Assembly (NCBI RefSeq): GCF_001188955.3
Contig: NZ_JPRF03000032.1
Location: forward strand, 372,001-436,000
Source: Kitasatospora aureofaciens
Lineage (GTDB): Bacteria > Actinomycetota > Actinomycetes > Streptomycetales > Streptomycetaceae
Direction: 5' to 3'
DNA length: 64,000 bases
In this document: piece by piece, positions 29,441 through 38,253 of the stretch
Position numbering within the stretch: the first letter of the stretch is position 1
Layout: each line of letters starts with the position of its first letter
The notes under the pieces: model-generated
Told to the model about the DNA's origin: nothing
The model's database searches: none
Seen by the model: only the letters and a program-made list of their open reading frames with translations
Program-made: the position numbers and the translations under genes

Positions 29441-30622
29441 GTGCTGAAGAGCTGGACACCTCCCCTGGACGTCGTCGTGGTCGGCGCCGGAGTCGTCGGC
29501 GCCGCCTGCGCCTACTACGCCGCTCGCGCCGGACTCGCTGTCGCCGTCGTCGACCGCGGGCCGGTCGCCGGCGGCACCACCGGCGCGGGCGAGGGCAACC
29601 TGCTGGTCTCCGACAAGGAACCCGGGCCCGAACTCGACCTCGCCCTGCTCAGCCTCCGGCTCTGGCGCGAGCTCGCCGAACAGCTCGGCCCGGCCGTCGA
29701 GTACGAGCCCAAGGGCGGCGTGGTGGTCGCCTCGACGGCCGCCGGACAGCAGGCGCTGCGGGACTTCGCCGCGGGGCAGGCCGCGGTCGGGGTGAGCGCC
29801 GAGGAGGTCCCGGCCGAGCGGCTGCACGAACTCGAACCCCACCTCGCCCCCGGGCTGGCGGGCGGCTACCACTACCCGCAGGACGCCCAGGTGCAGCCCG
29901 CGCTCGCCGCCGCCCACCTGCTGCGCGAGGCCCGCCGGATGGGCGCCGAACTGAGCACCGGCGAGACCGTCACGGCCGTGGAGCGGGGGCCGGACGGCGC
30001 GGTGCGCGGCGTCCGCACCGACCGCCGCCGACTGGCCGCGCCCGCCGTGGTGAACGCCACCGGCGCCTGGGGGGCCGAGCTGGCCGCGCTGGCAGGTGCG
30101 CACCTGCCGGTGCTGCCCCGGCGCGGATTCGTCCTGGTCACCGAACCGCTGCCCAGGGTCGTCCGGCACAAGGTCTACTCCGCCGACTACGTGGCCGACG
30201 TGGCCAGCGGCTCGGCCGGGCTGCAGACCTCCTCCGTGATCGAGGGCACCCCCGGCGGGCCGGTGCTGATCGGCGCCAGCCGGGAGCGGGTCGGCTTCGA
30301 CCGGACCATCTCCCACGAGGCGATCGGCCGGCTGGCGGCCGAGGCGGCGGCGCTGTTCCCGGTGCTCGCGCAGGTCGCCGTGATGCGCACCTACCGGGGT
30401 TTTCGCCCGTACCTGCCGGACCACCTGCCCGCCATCGGCGAGGACCCCCGGGTGCCCGGGCTCTACCACGCCTGCGGGCACGAGGGCGCCGGGATCGGGC
30501 TGGCGCCCGCCACCGGGCTGCTGATCAGCGAACAGCTGACCGGGAAGCGGTCGGAGCTGGACCTCGCGCCGTTCCGGGCCGACCGGTTCCCCGCCTCGAC
30601 CGATCCCTTGGAGAAGCCGTGA
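29441..30622 (+). CDS. D-hydroxyproline dehydrogenase, DAO-type FAD subunit
   Basis: 393-residue FAD-dependent oxidoreductase of the D-amino-acid/glycine-oxidase family, with the dinucleotide motif 'VVVVGAGVVGAACAYYAARA' near the N-terminus and 'GHEGAGIGLAPATGLLISEQ' at the FAD-binding end. Together with the two following genes it matches the three-part D-hydroxyproline dehydrogenases that oxidise cis-4-hydroxy-D-proline to pyrroline-4-hydroxy-2-carboxylate. Starts at GTG; the stop overlaps the next start (GTGA). The putative operator lies directly upstream. Confidence 0.82.
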   Translation: MLKSWTPPLDVVVVGAGVVGAACAYYAARAGLAVAVVDRGPVAGGTTGAGEGNLLVSDKEPGPELDLALLSLRLWRELAEQLGPAVEYEPKGGVVVASTAAGQQALRDFAAGQAAVGVSAEEVPAERLHELEPHLAPGLAGGYHYPQDAQVQPALAAAHLLREARRMGAELSTGETVTAVERGPDGAVRGVRTDRRRLAAPAVVNATGAWGAELAALAGAHLPVLPRRGFVLVTEPLPRVVRHKVYSADYVADVASGSAGLQTSSVIEGTPGGPVLIGASRERVGFDRTISHEAIGRLAAEAAALFPVLAQVAVMRTYRGFRPYLPDHLPAIGEDPRVPGLYHACGHEGAGIGLAPATGLLISEQLTGKRSELDLAPFRADRFPASTDPLEKP

Positions 30623-30939
30623 CGCGTCGCCGCACCCCTGCCGCCCTGGTCGAGGCCGACCCCGGGCCTGCCCACCGGATCGAGTTCGACGGACGGCCCG
30701 TCCGCGCCCTGCCCGGGCAGTCGATCGCCGCCGCGCTCTGGGCCGACGGCGTGCTCGCCTGGCGCACCACCCGGGTCGGCGGGCGACCGCGCGGGGCGTT
30801 CTGCGGCATCGGCGCCTGCTTCGACTGCCTGGCCACCGTGAACGGCCGGGCCAACCAGCGCCTGTGCCTGCTGCCCGCCGAGCCGGGTACCGTCGTCACC
30901 ACCCAGGAGGGACACGGCCGTGCCGACCTCGCCGTCTGA
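30619..30939 (+). CDS. D-hydroxyproline dehydrogenase, small 2Fe-2S subunit
   Basis: 106 residues with a plant-type [2Fe-2S] motif: C62, C67, C70 in 'AFCGIGACFDCLATVNG' and C83 in 'NQRLCLLP'. Similar small ferredoxin-like subunits (SoxA-N/HcnA type) pair with FAD subunits in hydroxyproline and opine dehydrogenases. It is overlapped at both ends by its neighbours, which implies tight co-translation. Confidence 0.82.
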   Translation: MTRRRTPAALVEADPGPAHRIEFDGRPVRALPGQSIAAALWADGVLAWRTTRVGGRPRGAFCGIGACFDCLATVNGRANQRLCLLPAEPGTVVTTQEGHGRADLAV

Positions 30940-32305
30940 GCTGTTCGACCTCGCGGTGGTGGGCGCCGGGCCCGCCGGGCTGGCCGCCGCCGTCACCGCC
31001 GCCGACCTCGGGCTGCGCTGCGTCCTGCTGGACGGCGCGGACCGGACCGGCGGGCAGTACTACCGGCACCCCGCGCCCGGACTCGGCGCGGCCCGCCCCG
31101 ACCGGCTGCACCACGGCTGGGCGGCGTACACCGGGCTCGCCGCGCGGCTGACGGCGCACCGGCGGGCCGAGTTCCGCGGCGGCCACCAGGTGTGGGCGCT
31201 GGAACGGACCGAGGACGGCTTCGCGGTGCACGTCACCCTCGGGCCGGAGGCCGCCGAGCGGACCACCGTGCGGGCCCGGACGGTGCTGCTCGCCACCGGG
31301 GCGTACGAGCGGCAGCTGCCGTTCCCCGGCTGGACGCTGCCCGGGGTGGTCACGGCGGGCGGTGCCCAGGCGATGCTCAAGGCCGGGCTGGTGCTGCCCG
31401 GGCGGCGGATCGTGGTGGCCGGCAGCGGGCCGCTGCTGCTCGCGGCCGCCTCCTCGCTGGTCGGCGCCGGTGCGGACGTCCCGGCGGTGGTCGAGGCGAG
31501 CGGCTACCTCGGGTACGCCCGGCGCCCCGGCGTGCTGGCGGCCGTCCCCGCCAAGCTGGTCGAGGGCGCCGGACACGGGAGCGCGCTGCTGCGTCACGGC
31601 GTACGGCTGCGGCCGCGCAGCGCGGTCGTCGAGGCGCACGGGGACGAGCGGGTCACCGGAGTCACCGTGGCCCGGCTGGGCGCCGACTGGCGGCCACTGC
31701 CCGGCACCGAGCGGCGGATCGACTGCGACGCGCTCGCCGTCGGTCACGGGCTGCTGCCGCAGATCGAGCTGGCCACCGAACTCGGCGCGCAGACCCGCAC
31801 CGGGCCGGACGGCGCGGTCGCCCTGCGGGTCGACGCCCGGCTGCGCACCACCGTTCCCGGCCTGTGGTCCGCCGGGGAGACCAACGGCGTGGGCGGCGCG
31901 GACCTCGCGCTGGCCGAGGGAGAGCTGGCCGCGCACGCGATCGCCGGGGAGCCGCCGGAGCGGGCGCTGCTGCGCCGCCGGGCACGGCTGCGGGCCTTCG
32001 CCGAGCTGATGGCGGCGGCCCACCGGCCGGGGCCGGGCTGGACCGGGTGGCTGCGGCCGGACACCGACGTGTGCCGGTGCGAGGAGGTGCCGGTCGCTCG
32101 GATCCGGGAGGCGGTGGAGGAGCTGGGCGCGGGCGACCCGCGGACCGTGAAGCTGCTCACCCGCGCGGGGATGGGCTGGTGCCAGGGGCGGATGTGCGGT
32201 CCGGCCGTGGCCTGTCTGTCCGGCGCCACGGGGGCGGGGCCGGACCGGCGGCCGCTGGCCTGCCCGGTGCCGTTGTCGCAGCTGGCGGCAGGTGCGTCGG
32301 AGTAG
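30920..32305 (+). CDS. D-hydroxyproline dehydrogenase, large FAD/NAD-binding subunit
   Basis: 461 residues. Pyridine-nucleotide-disulfide-oxidoreductase fold with 'LAVVGAGPAGLAAAVTAADL' at the N-terminus and a second nucleotide motif 'RIVVAGSGPLLLAAAS'. The C-terminal BFD-like domain has four Cys ('DVCRCEEV', 'GWCQGRMC') for a second [2Fe-2S] cluster. This is the arrangement of HcnB/LhpF-type alpha subunits. The GTG start lies inside the previous gene. Confidence 0.83.
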   Translation: MPTSPSELFDLAVVGAGPAGLAAAVTAADLGLRCVLLDGADRTGGQYYRHPAPGLGAARPDRLHHGWAAYTGLAARLTAHRRAEFRGGHQVWALERTEDGFAVHVTLGPEAAERTTVRARTVLLATGAYERQLPFPGWTLPGVVTAGGAQAMLKAGLVLPGRRIVVAGSGPLLLAAASSLVGAGADVPAVVEASGYLGYARRPGVLAAVPAKLVEGAGHGSALLRHGVRLRPRSAVVEAHGDERVTGVTVARLGADWRPLPGTERRIDCDALAVGHGLLPQIELATELGAQTRTGPDGAVALRVDARLRTTVPGLWSAGETNGVGGADLALAEGELAAHAIAGEPPERALLRRRARLRAFAELMAAAHRPGPGWTGWLRPDTDVCRCEEVPVARIREAVEELGAGDPRTVKLLTRAGMGWCQGRMCGPAVACLSGATGAGPDRRPLACPVPLSQLAAGASE

Positions 32306-32413
32306 TCCGGCCCGGGCCCGGGTCTTCGGGCCCGGGCCGTCGCAACCCCAGTCGGAACCGGTCGGAACCCAGGGGGCGGGGGCTCTTGTCTCCGGCCTGT
32401 CGCCGCTTATAAA

Positions 32414-32422
32414 ATGTCACAC
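32414..32422. promoter_or_regulatory. Putative GntR operator, site B (ATGTCACAC)
   Basis: Lies next to the AT-rich -10-like TATAAA (32408-32413), 18 bases before the deaminase GTG. The surrounding 20 bases closely match site E. Confidence 0.6.
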
Positions 32423-32440
32423 CTCACCAAGGAGCTCAAC

Positions 32441-33349
32441 GTGTCCATCACCCCGCACGACACCAACCGGCCCTGGCGCGGCGTCATGGTCGCCACCACG
32501 ATCCCGCTGCGCCCGGACCACTCCGTCGACTACGACGCCTACGCCGAGCACGTCCGCTGGCTGATCGAGTCCGGCTGCCACGGCGTCGTCCCCAACGGCT
32601 CGTTGGGCGAGTACCAGACGCTCACCGCCGAGGAGCGCGCCCGCATCGTCGAGGTGGCGGTCGAGGCGGCCGGCGACGGCTCCCGGGTCATGCCCGGGGT
32701 CGCCGCGTACGGCAGCGCCGAATCCCGCCGCTGGGCCGAGCAGGCCGCCGAGGCCGGAGCGGGCTCCGTCCTGCTGCTGCCGCCCAACGCCTACCGGGCC
32801 GACCACGCCTCGGTGCGGGCGCACTACGCGGAGGTCGCCCGGGCGGGGCTGCCGGTCGTCGCGTACAACAACCCGATCGACACCAAGGTCGACCTGGTGC
32901 CCGCGCTGCTCGCCCAGCTGCACGGCGAGGGCTCGATCGTGGCCGTCAAGGAGTTCAGTGGGGACGTCCGCAGGGCGTACGAACTCGCCGAGCTGGCGCC
33001 CGGGTTGGACCTGCTCATCGGCGCCGACGACGTGCTGCTGGAACTGGCGCTGGCCGGTGCGGTCGGCTGGATCGCCGGGTACCCGAACGCGCTGCCGGAC
33101 GCCTGCGTGGCGCTCTACGACGCGGCCGTCGGGCACGACCTGGGGGCCGCCCTGCCGCTGTACAAGTCGCTGCACTCGCTGCTGCGTTGGGACTCCAAGA
33201 CCGAGTTCGTCCAGGCCATCAAGCTCTCGATGGACATCGCCGGGCGCCCCGGCGGGCCGGTCCGGGCGCCCCGGCTGCCGCTGGAGCCGGAGATCGAGGC
33301 GGCGGTGCGCGCGGCCACCGAGAAGGCGCTGGCAGAGGGCCTCGGATAG
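32441..33349 (+). CDS. Pyrroline-4-hydroxy-2-carboxylate deaminase (DHDPS family)
   Basis: 302-residue TIM-barrel lyase of the dihydrodipicolinate-synthase family. The Schiff-base lysine is K170 ('IVAVKEFSGD') and the catalytic Tyr is Y142 ('VVAYNNPIDT'); 'PNGSLGEYQTLTAEER' is the substrate loop. In hydroxyproline clusters this family converts pyrroline-4-hydroxy-2-carboxylate to 2-oxoglutarate semialdehyde and ammonia, and context strongly favours that here. I chose GTG 32441, which follows AAGGAG; the ATG at 32414 lies inside the operator. Confidence 0.85.
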   Translation: MSITPHDTNRPWRGVMVATTIPLRPDHSVDYDAYAEHVRWLIESGCHGVVPNGSLGEYQTLTAEERARIVEVAVEAAGDGSRVMPGVAAYGSAESRRWAEQAAEAGAGSVLLLPPNAYRADHASVRAHYAEVARAGLPVVAYNNPIDTKVDLVPALLAQLHGEGSIVAVKEFSGDVRRAYELAELAPGLDLLIGADDVLLELALAGAVGWIAGYPNALPDACVALYDAAVGHDLGAALPLYKSLHSLLRWDSKTEFVQAIKLSMDIAGRPGGPVRAPRLPLEPEIEAAVRAATEKALAEGLG

Positions 33350-33417
33350 TTCTCGGCGTTCGGCCGGCTGTGCGGGCAGCCGGCCCCGACGACCGCTTCG
33401 GCTGTTCGGCTTCGTTT

Positions 33418-33462
33418 GGCCCGCCTGGCCCGCCTGGCCCGCCCGGCCCGCCCGGCCCGCTT
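33418..33462. repeat. Five tandem copies of a 9-base unit
   Basis: GGCCCGCCT and close variants repeated five times in the 133-base gap between the deaminase and epimerase genes. It would add a C/G-rich leader to the downstream mRNA. Confidence 0.85.
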
Positions 33463-33482
33463 CGACAGAGGAGTTGTGAGGA

Positions 33483-34487
33483 ATGCGCAGCCGTCACGTG
33501 TTCCACGCCGTGGACTCGCACACCGAGGGCATGCCGACCCGGGTGATCACCGGGGGCTTCGGCGTCATCCCCGGCGCGACCATGGCCGAGCGCCGGGTGC
33601 ACTTCCAGCAGCACCTGGACCACTTCCGCACCCTGCTGATGTACGAGCCGCGCGGGCACGCCGCGATGAGCGGCGCCGTCCTGCAGCCGCCCACCCGGCC
33701 GGACGCCGACTTCGGGGTGCTCTACATCGAGGTGTCCGGGCTGCTGCCGATGTGCGGGCACGGCACCATCGGCGTCGCCACCGTGCTGGTCGAGACCGGG
33801 ATGGTGCCCGTGGTCGAGCCGGTGACGACGGTGCGGCTGGACACCCCCGCCGGGCTGGTCGTCGCCGAGGTGCGGGTCGAGGGCGGCGCCGCCAAGGCGG
33901 TGACGATCCGCAACGTCGCCTCCTACGCCGTCGCGCTGGACCGCAAGATAGAGGTGCCCGGCTACGGCACGGTCGGCTACGACCTCGCGTACGGCGGCAA
34001 CTTCTACGCCATCCTGCCGCTCGCCGAACTCGGGCTGCCGTTCGAGCGCGAGCGCAAGCAGGACATCCTGGACGCGGGCCTGGCCCTGATGGCGGCCGTC
34101 AACGCGGGCCCGGACCGGCCGGTGCACCCGGAGGACCCGTCCATCCACGGCTGCCACCACGTCCAACTGCTCGCCCCCGGCTCCACCGCCGAACACTCCC
34201 GGCACGCGATGGCCATCCACCCCGGCTGGTTCGACCGCTCGCCCTGCGGCACCGGCACCTCGGCGCGGATGGCGCAGCTGCACGCGCGCGGTGAACTGCC
34301 GCTCGGGCGGGACTTCCGCAACGACTCCTTCATCGGGACGACCTTCACCGGGCGGCTGGTCGAGGAGACCGAGGTGGCCGGACACCCCGCCGTGGTGCCC
34401 ACCGTCACCGGGCGGGCCTGGGTCACCGGCACCGCCCAGTACTTCCTCGACCCGGACGACCCGTTCCCGGCGGGCTTCCTGCTCTGA
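33483..34487 (+). CDS. 4-hydroxyproline 2-epimerase (proline racemase family)
   Basis: 334 residues. Both catalytic cysteines are present: C91 in 'LLPMCGHGTIG' and C255 in 'DRSPCGTGTSARMAQL', as in epimerases and racemases and unlike dehydratases. It should interconvert trans-4-hydroxy-L-proline and cis-4-hydroxy-D-proline, the first step of the pathway whose dehydrogenase lies upstream. Starts at ATG after GAGGAG. Proline racemase is an alternative activity. Confidence 0.88.
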   Translation: MRSRHVFHAVDSHTEGMPTRVITGGFGVIPGATMAERRVHFQQHLDHFRTLLMYEPRGHAAMSGAVLQPPTRPDADFGVLYIEVSGLLPMCGHGTIGVATVLVETGMVPVVEPVTTVRLDTPAGLVVAEVRVEGGAAKAVTIRNVASYAVALDRKIEVPGYGTVGYDLAYGGNFYAILPLAELGLPFERERKQDILDAGLALMAAVNAGPDRPVHPEDPSIHGCHHVQLLAPGSTAEHSRHAMAIHPGWFDRSPCGTGTSARMAQLHARGELPLGRDFRNDSFIGTTFTGRLVEETEVAGHPAVVPTVTGRAWVTGTAQYFLDPDDPFPAGFLL

Positions 34488-34525
34488 TGCTGTCTTTGTG
34501 AACTCGCTCTGAAGGGCTGGTAGTT

Positions 34526-36126
34526 GTGAGCATCACCTCGTACAACCCCGCCGACCCGGCCGACCTGGTGGTCGCCGTCGAGGCGCCCGGCGCCGAGGCC
34601 GTGCGGGCCGCCGTCGGACGGGCCCGGGCGCCCGCCCGCCCCTTCGAACCGGACGAGCCGTACCGGCCTCGCGGTGGTCATGCTGGTCACCAGGGCGGCG
34701 TTGCCCCGTTCGAACCTCCGGTGCTCGACCTGCCGCCCCGAGTCGGCGGCCAGCGACAGCCGGCCCGCCCACAACGGGTCGGCCACGTCGGACAGCATCC
34801 CGAGCAGCACCGGCACCACCGCGAGGTCGCCGTCGAGGTAGCCGACGAGGGCGTCCAGCCCGGGCCGCGCAGGCCGGCTGGCTCGCGGCCGGTGCGGGCG
34901 CCCGCTCGGCGACCCTCGGCCGGGTCGCCGAGGCGGTCGAGGCGCACGCGGAGGAGCTGGCCGCGCTGATCGTGCGCGAGGTCGGCAAGCCGCTCGCCGA
35001 GGCGCGGGGGGAGGTCGCCCGGACGGCGGCGATCTGGCGCTACTACGCCCAGGCGCCGTACGAGCCGTCCGGGGCGGTGCACGAGACCGCCGCCGGGCCG
35101 GGGCTGCTGCTCACCCGGCGCCGGCCGTACGGGGTGGCCGGGTTGATCGCGCCGTGGAACTTCCCGCTGGCGATCCCGAGTTGGAAGGCCGCTCCGGCGC
35201 TGGCGGTCGGGAACACGGCGGTGCTCAAGCCCGCGCCGGAGGCGACGGCGTGCGCGCTGCGGCTGGCCGAGCTGACCGCGCTGGCCTCGCTGCCCGAGGA
35301 CGTCTTCACGGTGCTGCCCGGCGGGGCCGAGGAGGGGGTGGCGCTGGTCGAAGCGGCGGACGTGGTGTCCTTCACCGGCTCCACCGGGGTCGGCCGGGCC
35401 GTGGTGCGGGCCGCCACCGGGCGCGGGGTGCCGGTGCAGGCCGAACTCGGCGGACTGAACGCGGCGTTGGTGCTGCCGGACGCGGACGTGGAGCTGGCCG
35501 CCGGGCACATCGCGGCCGCGATCGCCGGGTACGCCGGGCAGAAGTGCACCGCCACCAGCCGGGTGATCGCGGTGGGAGCGGCGTACGCGCCGCTGCGCGA
35601 GGCGCTGGTCAAGGCCCTTGCGGCGGTGGACGATTCGGTCTGCGGGCCGGTGGTCAACGAGGCCGCGCGGGAGCGGATGACGGGGGCGGTCTCCTCGGCC
35701 GTCGAGGCCGGGGCGAGCGTACTGGTCGGAGGAGGGGTGCCCGAGCGGGCCGGCTGGTACGTCGAACCGACCCTGCTCGCCGACGTGCCCGACCAACACC
35801 CGCTGGCACGCGAGGAGTTCTTCGGCCCGGTGGCGGTGCTGCACGCGGCGGCCGATCTGGACGAGGCGATCGCGCTCGCCAACGACACCCCGCACAGCCT
35901 CGCCACCTCGGTGCACACCCGCAGCCTGGACGCGGCCCTGGCCGCCGCCGACCGGCTGGACGCGGGCATGATCCGGGTCAACGCCCCCTCCAGCGGCGTC
36001 GACTTCCACCTGCCCTTCGGCGGGACCAAGGGCGCGAGCCACGGCGAGCGCGAACAGGGCCGGGCGGCGCTGGAGTTCTACACCGTCAGCCGGACGGTCA
36101 GCGTGCTGCCGGGCGGCGGGCTGTGA
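34526..36126 (+). pseudogene. 2-oxoglutarate-semialdehyde (aldehyde) dehydrogenase, disrupted by a 236-bp insertion
   Basis: NAD(P)-dependent aldehyde dehydrogenase that should complete hydroxyproline breakdown to 2-oxoglutarate. Codons 1-34 (from the GTG at 34526) and the rest (from 34866) lie in different frames because 236 bases are inserted. Taking out 34630-34865 gives one continuous frame of 455 codons, reading smoothly across 'VGRARAAQAGWLAAGAGA'. The rest is intact, including 'APWNFPLAIPSWKAAPAL', the Glu motif 'AELGGLNAAL' and the catalytic Cys in 'GQKCTATSR'. Re-initiation at GTG 34972 would make a 384-residue protein lacking about 70 residues. The end overlaps the next gene's ATG. 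Confidence 0.88.
34630..34865 (-). other. Inserted 236-bp fragment of foreign coding DNA between 8-bp repeats
   Basis: The block 34630-34865 ends in GCCCGGGC (34858-34865), a copy of the same octamer at 34622-34629. No terminal inverted repeats or transposase are visible. On the minus strand one frame is open throughout with third positions nearly all G/C; it reads like part of a real protein ('LVGYLDGDLAVVPVLLGMLS', 'DVADPLWAGRLSLAADSGRQ'). I do not recognise the parent protein. Confidence 0.8.
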
Positions 36127-37154
36127 TGAGGGTCAGCACGGTCGACTACCACACGGCCGGGGAGCCGTTCCGGATCGTGCTGGACGGGATCCCCCCGATC
36201 CCGGGCGACAGCGTCGCCGAGCGGCGGGCCGTCGCGATCGGCGCGGGCGGCAGCGCCACCGCGCCCCGGCCGAGCTCGCTGGACGAGGTCCGGCAGCTGC
36301 TCGTCCGGGAGCCGCGCGGGCACGCCGGGATGTACGGCGGCTTCCTGGTGCCGCCGGACGACGACGGGGCGCACCTGGGCGTGCTGTTCTGGCACAAGGA
36401 CGGCTACTCGACCGCCTGCGGGCACGGCACCATCGCGCTCGGCGCCTGGGCGGTCGACTCCGGGCTGGTCCCGGCCCCCGCGGACGGTGTGGCCCGGGTG
36501 CGGATCGACGTGCCCTCGGGGCGGGTCACCGCCCTGGTGCACCGGGCGGGCGGGCGCACGACCGGGGTCACCTTCCGCAACGTGCCCAGCCGGGTCAGCG
36601 CCCTGAAGCTGCCGCTGGCCACCTCGCGCGGCGTGGTGGAGGCCGCCGTGGCACACGCCGGAGCGTGCTACGTCTCGGTGCCGGCGGCCGCGCTGGGCCT
36701 GGCGGTGTCGGCCGAGCAGCTCCCCGAACTCACTGCTGTGGGGCGGGAGATCAGGGAGCTGCTGGCCGGCGCAGAGGAGGTCTCGCACCCGACGGACCCG
36801 CGGCTGTCCGGGGTGTACGGCGTGGTGCTGTACGAGGAACTCCCGTCGGAGGGCTCGGCGTTGGTGCAGCGGAACGTCACCGTCTTCGCGGACGGGCAGA
36901 TCGACCGCTCGCCCTGCGGCTCCGGGACCTCCGCCCGGCTCGCGGTGCTCGTCGCCGAGGGGCGGCTCGCGCCGGGGGAGGAACTGCTGCACGAGTCGAT
37001 CATCGGCACGGTGTTCACCGGGCGGGCGGTGGGCGGGGGCGACCCGCTGGCGGGCGGGGTCGTCACCGAGGTCGGCGGCGTCGCGTTCCGGACCGGGGAG
37101 CACCTGTTCGTCGTGGAGCCGGGGGACTCGCTCGGGGCGGGGTTCCTCCTGTGA
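36126..37154 (+). CDS. Second proline-racemase-family enzyme (3-hydroxyproline dehydratase or racemase)
   Basis: 342 residues, only distantly similar to the epimerase upstream. The first active-site region 'DGYSTACGHGTIALG' (C98) resembles trans-3-hydroxy-L-proline dehydratases, but the second site has Cys (C264, 'DRSPCGSGTSARLAVL') where those dehydratases have Thr. The active site is thus of racemase/epimerase type within a dehydratase-like sequence. Pairing with the ornithine-cyclodeaminase-family gene behind it favours a role with pyrroline-2-carboxylate. ATG overlaps the upstream stop, and the next GTG overlaps its own stop. Confidence 0.78.
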   Translation: MRVSTVDYHTAGEPFRIVLDGIPPIPGDSVAERRAVAIGAGGSATAPRPSSLDEVRQLLVREPRGHAGMYGGFLVPPDDDGAHLGVLFWHKDGYSTACGHGTIALGAWAVDSGLVPAPADGVARVRIDVPSGRVTALVHRAGGRTTGVTFRNVPSRVSALKLPLATSRGVVEAAVAHAGACYVSVPAAALGLAVSAEQLPELTAVGREIRELLAGAEEVSHPTDPRLSGVYGVVLYEELPSEGSALVQRNVTVFADGQIDRSPCGSGTSARLAVLVAEGRLAPGEELLHESIIGTVFTGRAVGGGDPLAGGVVTEVGGVAFRTGEHLFVVEPGDSLGAGFLL

Positions 37155-38158
37155 GCGGTGCTGCGCCGCCCGGTGGCGAGCCGTTCGGTGCGGGGCCGTC
37201 GGGTGCCGCGTCGCCCGGTGACGGACTGCCCGGTACGGGGGCTGAGCCGCTCCAGTACACCGTGCCGGGCACCGGTGGGCTCGGGCCCGCCGGGGCGGTG
37301 CGGGCGATCGAGCGGGTGCTGCTGGACGGGCTGGACCCGGAGGCGGCGCCCGCCCGGTCGGCCGTACCGGTGCCGGCGGGAGAGCTGCTGCTGATGCCGG
37401 CCGCCGCCGGGCCGTACGCGGGCGTCAAGATCGCCGGGGTCGTGCCGGACAACCCGGCGCGCGGGCTGCCCCGGATCACCGGCAGCTACCTGCTGCTGGA
37501 CGGGGCCACGCTCCAGCCGCTGGCCGTGCTGGACGGCGCGGCCCTCACGGCCCTGCGCACGCCCGCCGTGACGGCGGCGGCGCTGGCGAGGCTTGCGGAG
37601 CCGGAGGCCGAGCACCTGGTGGTGTTCGGCTCCGGCCCGCAGGCGTACGGGCACCTGGACGCGCTGCTGGCCGTCCGGCCGCTGCGGCGGCTCACCGTGG
37701 TGGCGCGCGACCCCGGGCGGGTGGCCGCGCTGGTGGCGTACGGGCGGGGGCTCGGACTCATGGCCTCGGCGGGTGGGCCGGAGGCGGTCGGGCGGGCGGA
37801 CGTGGTGGTGTGCTGCACGACCGCGCGCACCCCGCTGTTCGACGGCGCGCTGGTGCCCGCGCATGCGGCCGTCGCGGCGGTCGGCTCGCACGAGCCGGAG
37901 GCGCGGGAGGTGGACGAGGTGCTGGTCGGCCGGGCCGAGCTGTACGTCGAGGCGCGGACGGTGGCGGCGCGCGAGGCCGGGGACCTGCTGCTGGCGGGCG
38001 TCGGCGGACGGCAGCTGTGGAACCTGGCCGAACTGGTACGCGGCGACGCGCTGGTGCCGGACGGGCGGCCGCGGTTCTTCAAGAGCGTCGGGATGGCCTG
38101 GGAGGACCTGGCCGTGGCGGCCGAGGTGTACCGGGCCGGGCGGCGCCGGGCGCCGTAG
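37151..38158 (+). CDS. Ornithine cyclodeaminase / mu-crystallin family (pyrroline-2-carboxylate reductase-like)
   Basis: 335 residues with a Gly/Pro-rich N-terminal extension of about 35, the family core 'YAGVKIAGVVPDNPARGLPR' and a Rossmann motif 'LVVFGSGPQAYGHLDALLA'. In trans-3-hydroxyproline and D-proline routes, members reduce delta-1-pyrroline-2-carboxylate to L-proline with NAD(P)H; position supports that over true ornithine cyclodeaminase. Starts with a GTGA overlap and ends the six-gene cluster before a hairpin. Confidence 0.8.
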   Translation: MSGAAPPGGEPFGAGPSGAASPGDGLPGTGAEPLQYTVPGTGGLGPAGAVRAIERVLLDGLDPEAAPARSAVPVPAGELLLMPAAAGPYAGVKIAGVVPDNPARGLPRITGSYLLLDGATLQPLAVLDGAALTALRTPAVTAAALARLAEPEAEHLVVFGSGPQAYGHLDALLAVRPLRRLTVVARDPGRVAALVAYGRGLGLMASAGGPEAVGRADVVVCCTTARTPLFDGALVPAHAAVAAVGSHEPEAREVDEVLVGRAELYVEARTVAAREAGDLLLAGVGGRQLWNLAELVRGDALVPDGRPRFFKSVGMAWEDLAVAAEVYRAGRRRAP

Positions 38159-38201
38159 CGTACGGGCCAACTGCCGGGAGTGCATCGCAGTTGTGGAGGC
38201 C

Positions 38202-38247
38202 GGAGCCGGCCTGGTGGGAAGGGATCCCCCACCGGGCCGGCTCCTTT
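38202..38247. terminator. Terminator between convergent genes
   Basis: 18-base arms with two mismatches (38202-38219 and 38227-38244) plus a TTT tail, between the reductase-like gene and the tetR gene. Confidence 0.75.
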
Positions 38248-38253
38248 CGTGCG

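Noticed and set aside
32336..32365. Short GTCGGAACC direct repeat before the deaminase operator
   Set aside because: Only two partial copies in GC-rich DNA; too little to support a regulatory role.
34630..34857. Treating the insert in the aldehyde dehydrogenase gene as a MITE
   Set aside because: Its ends show no inverted repeats; only the 8-bp direct repeats are present, so a transposon origin is not supported.
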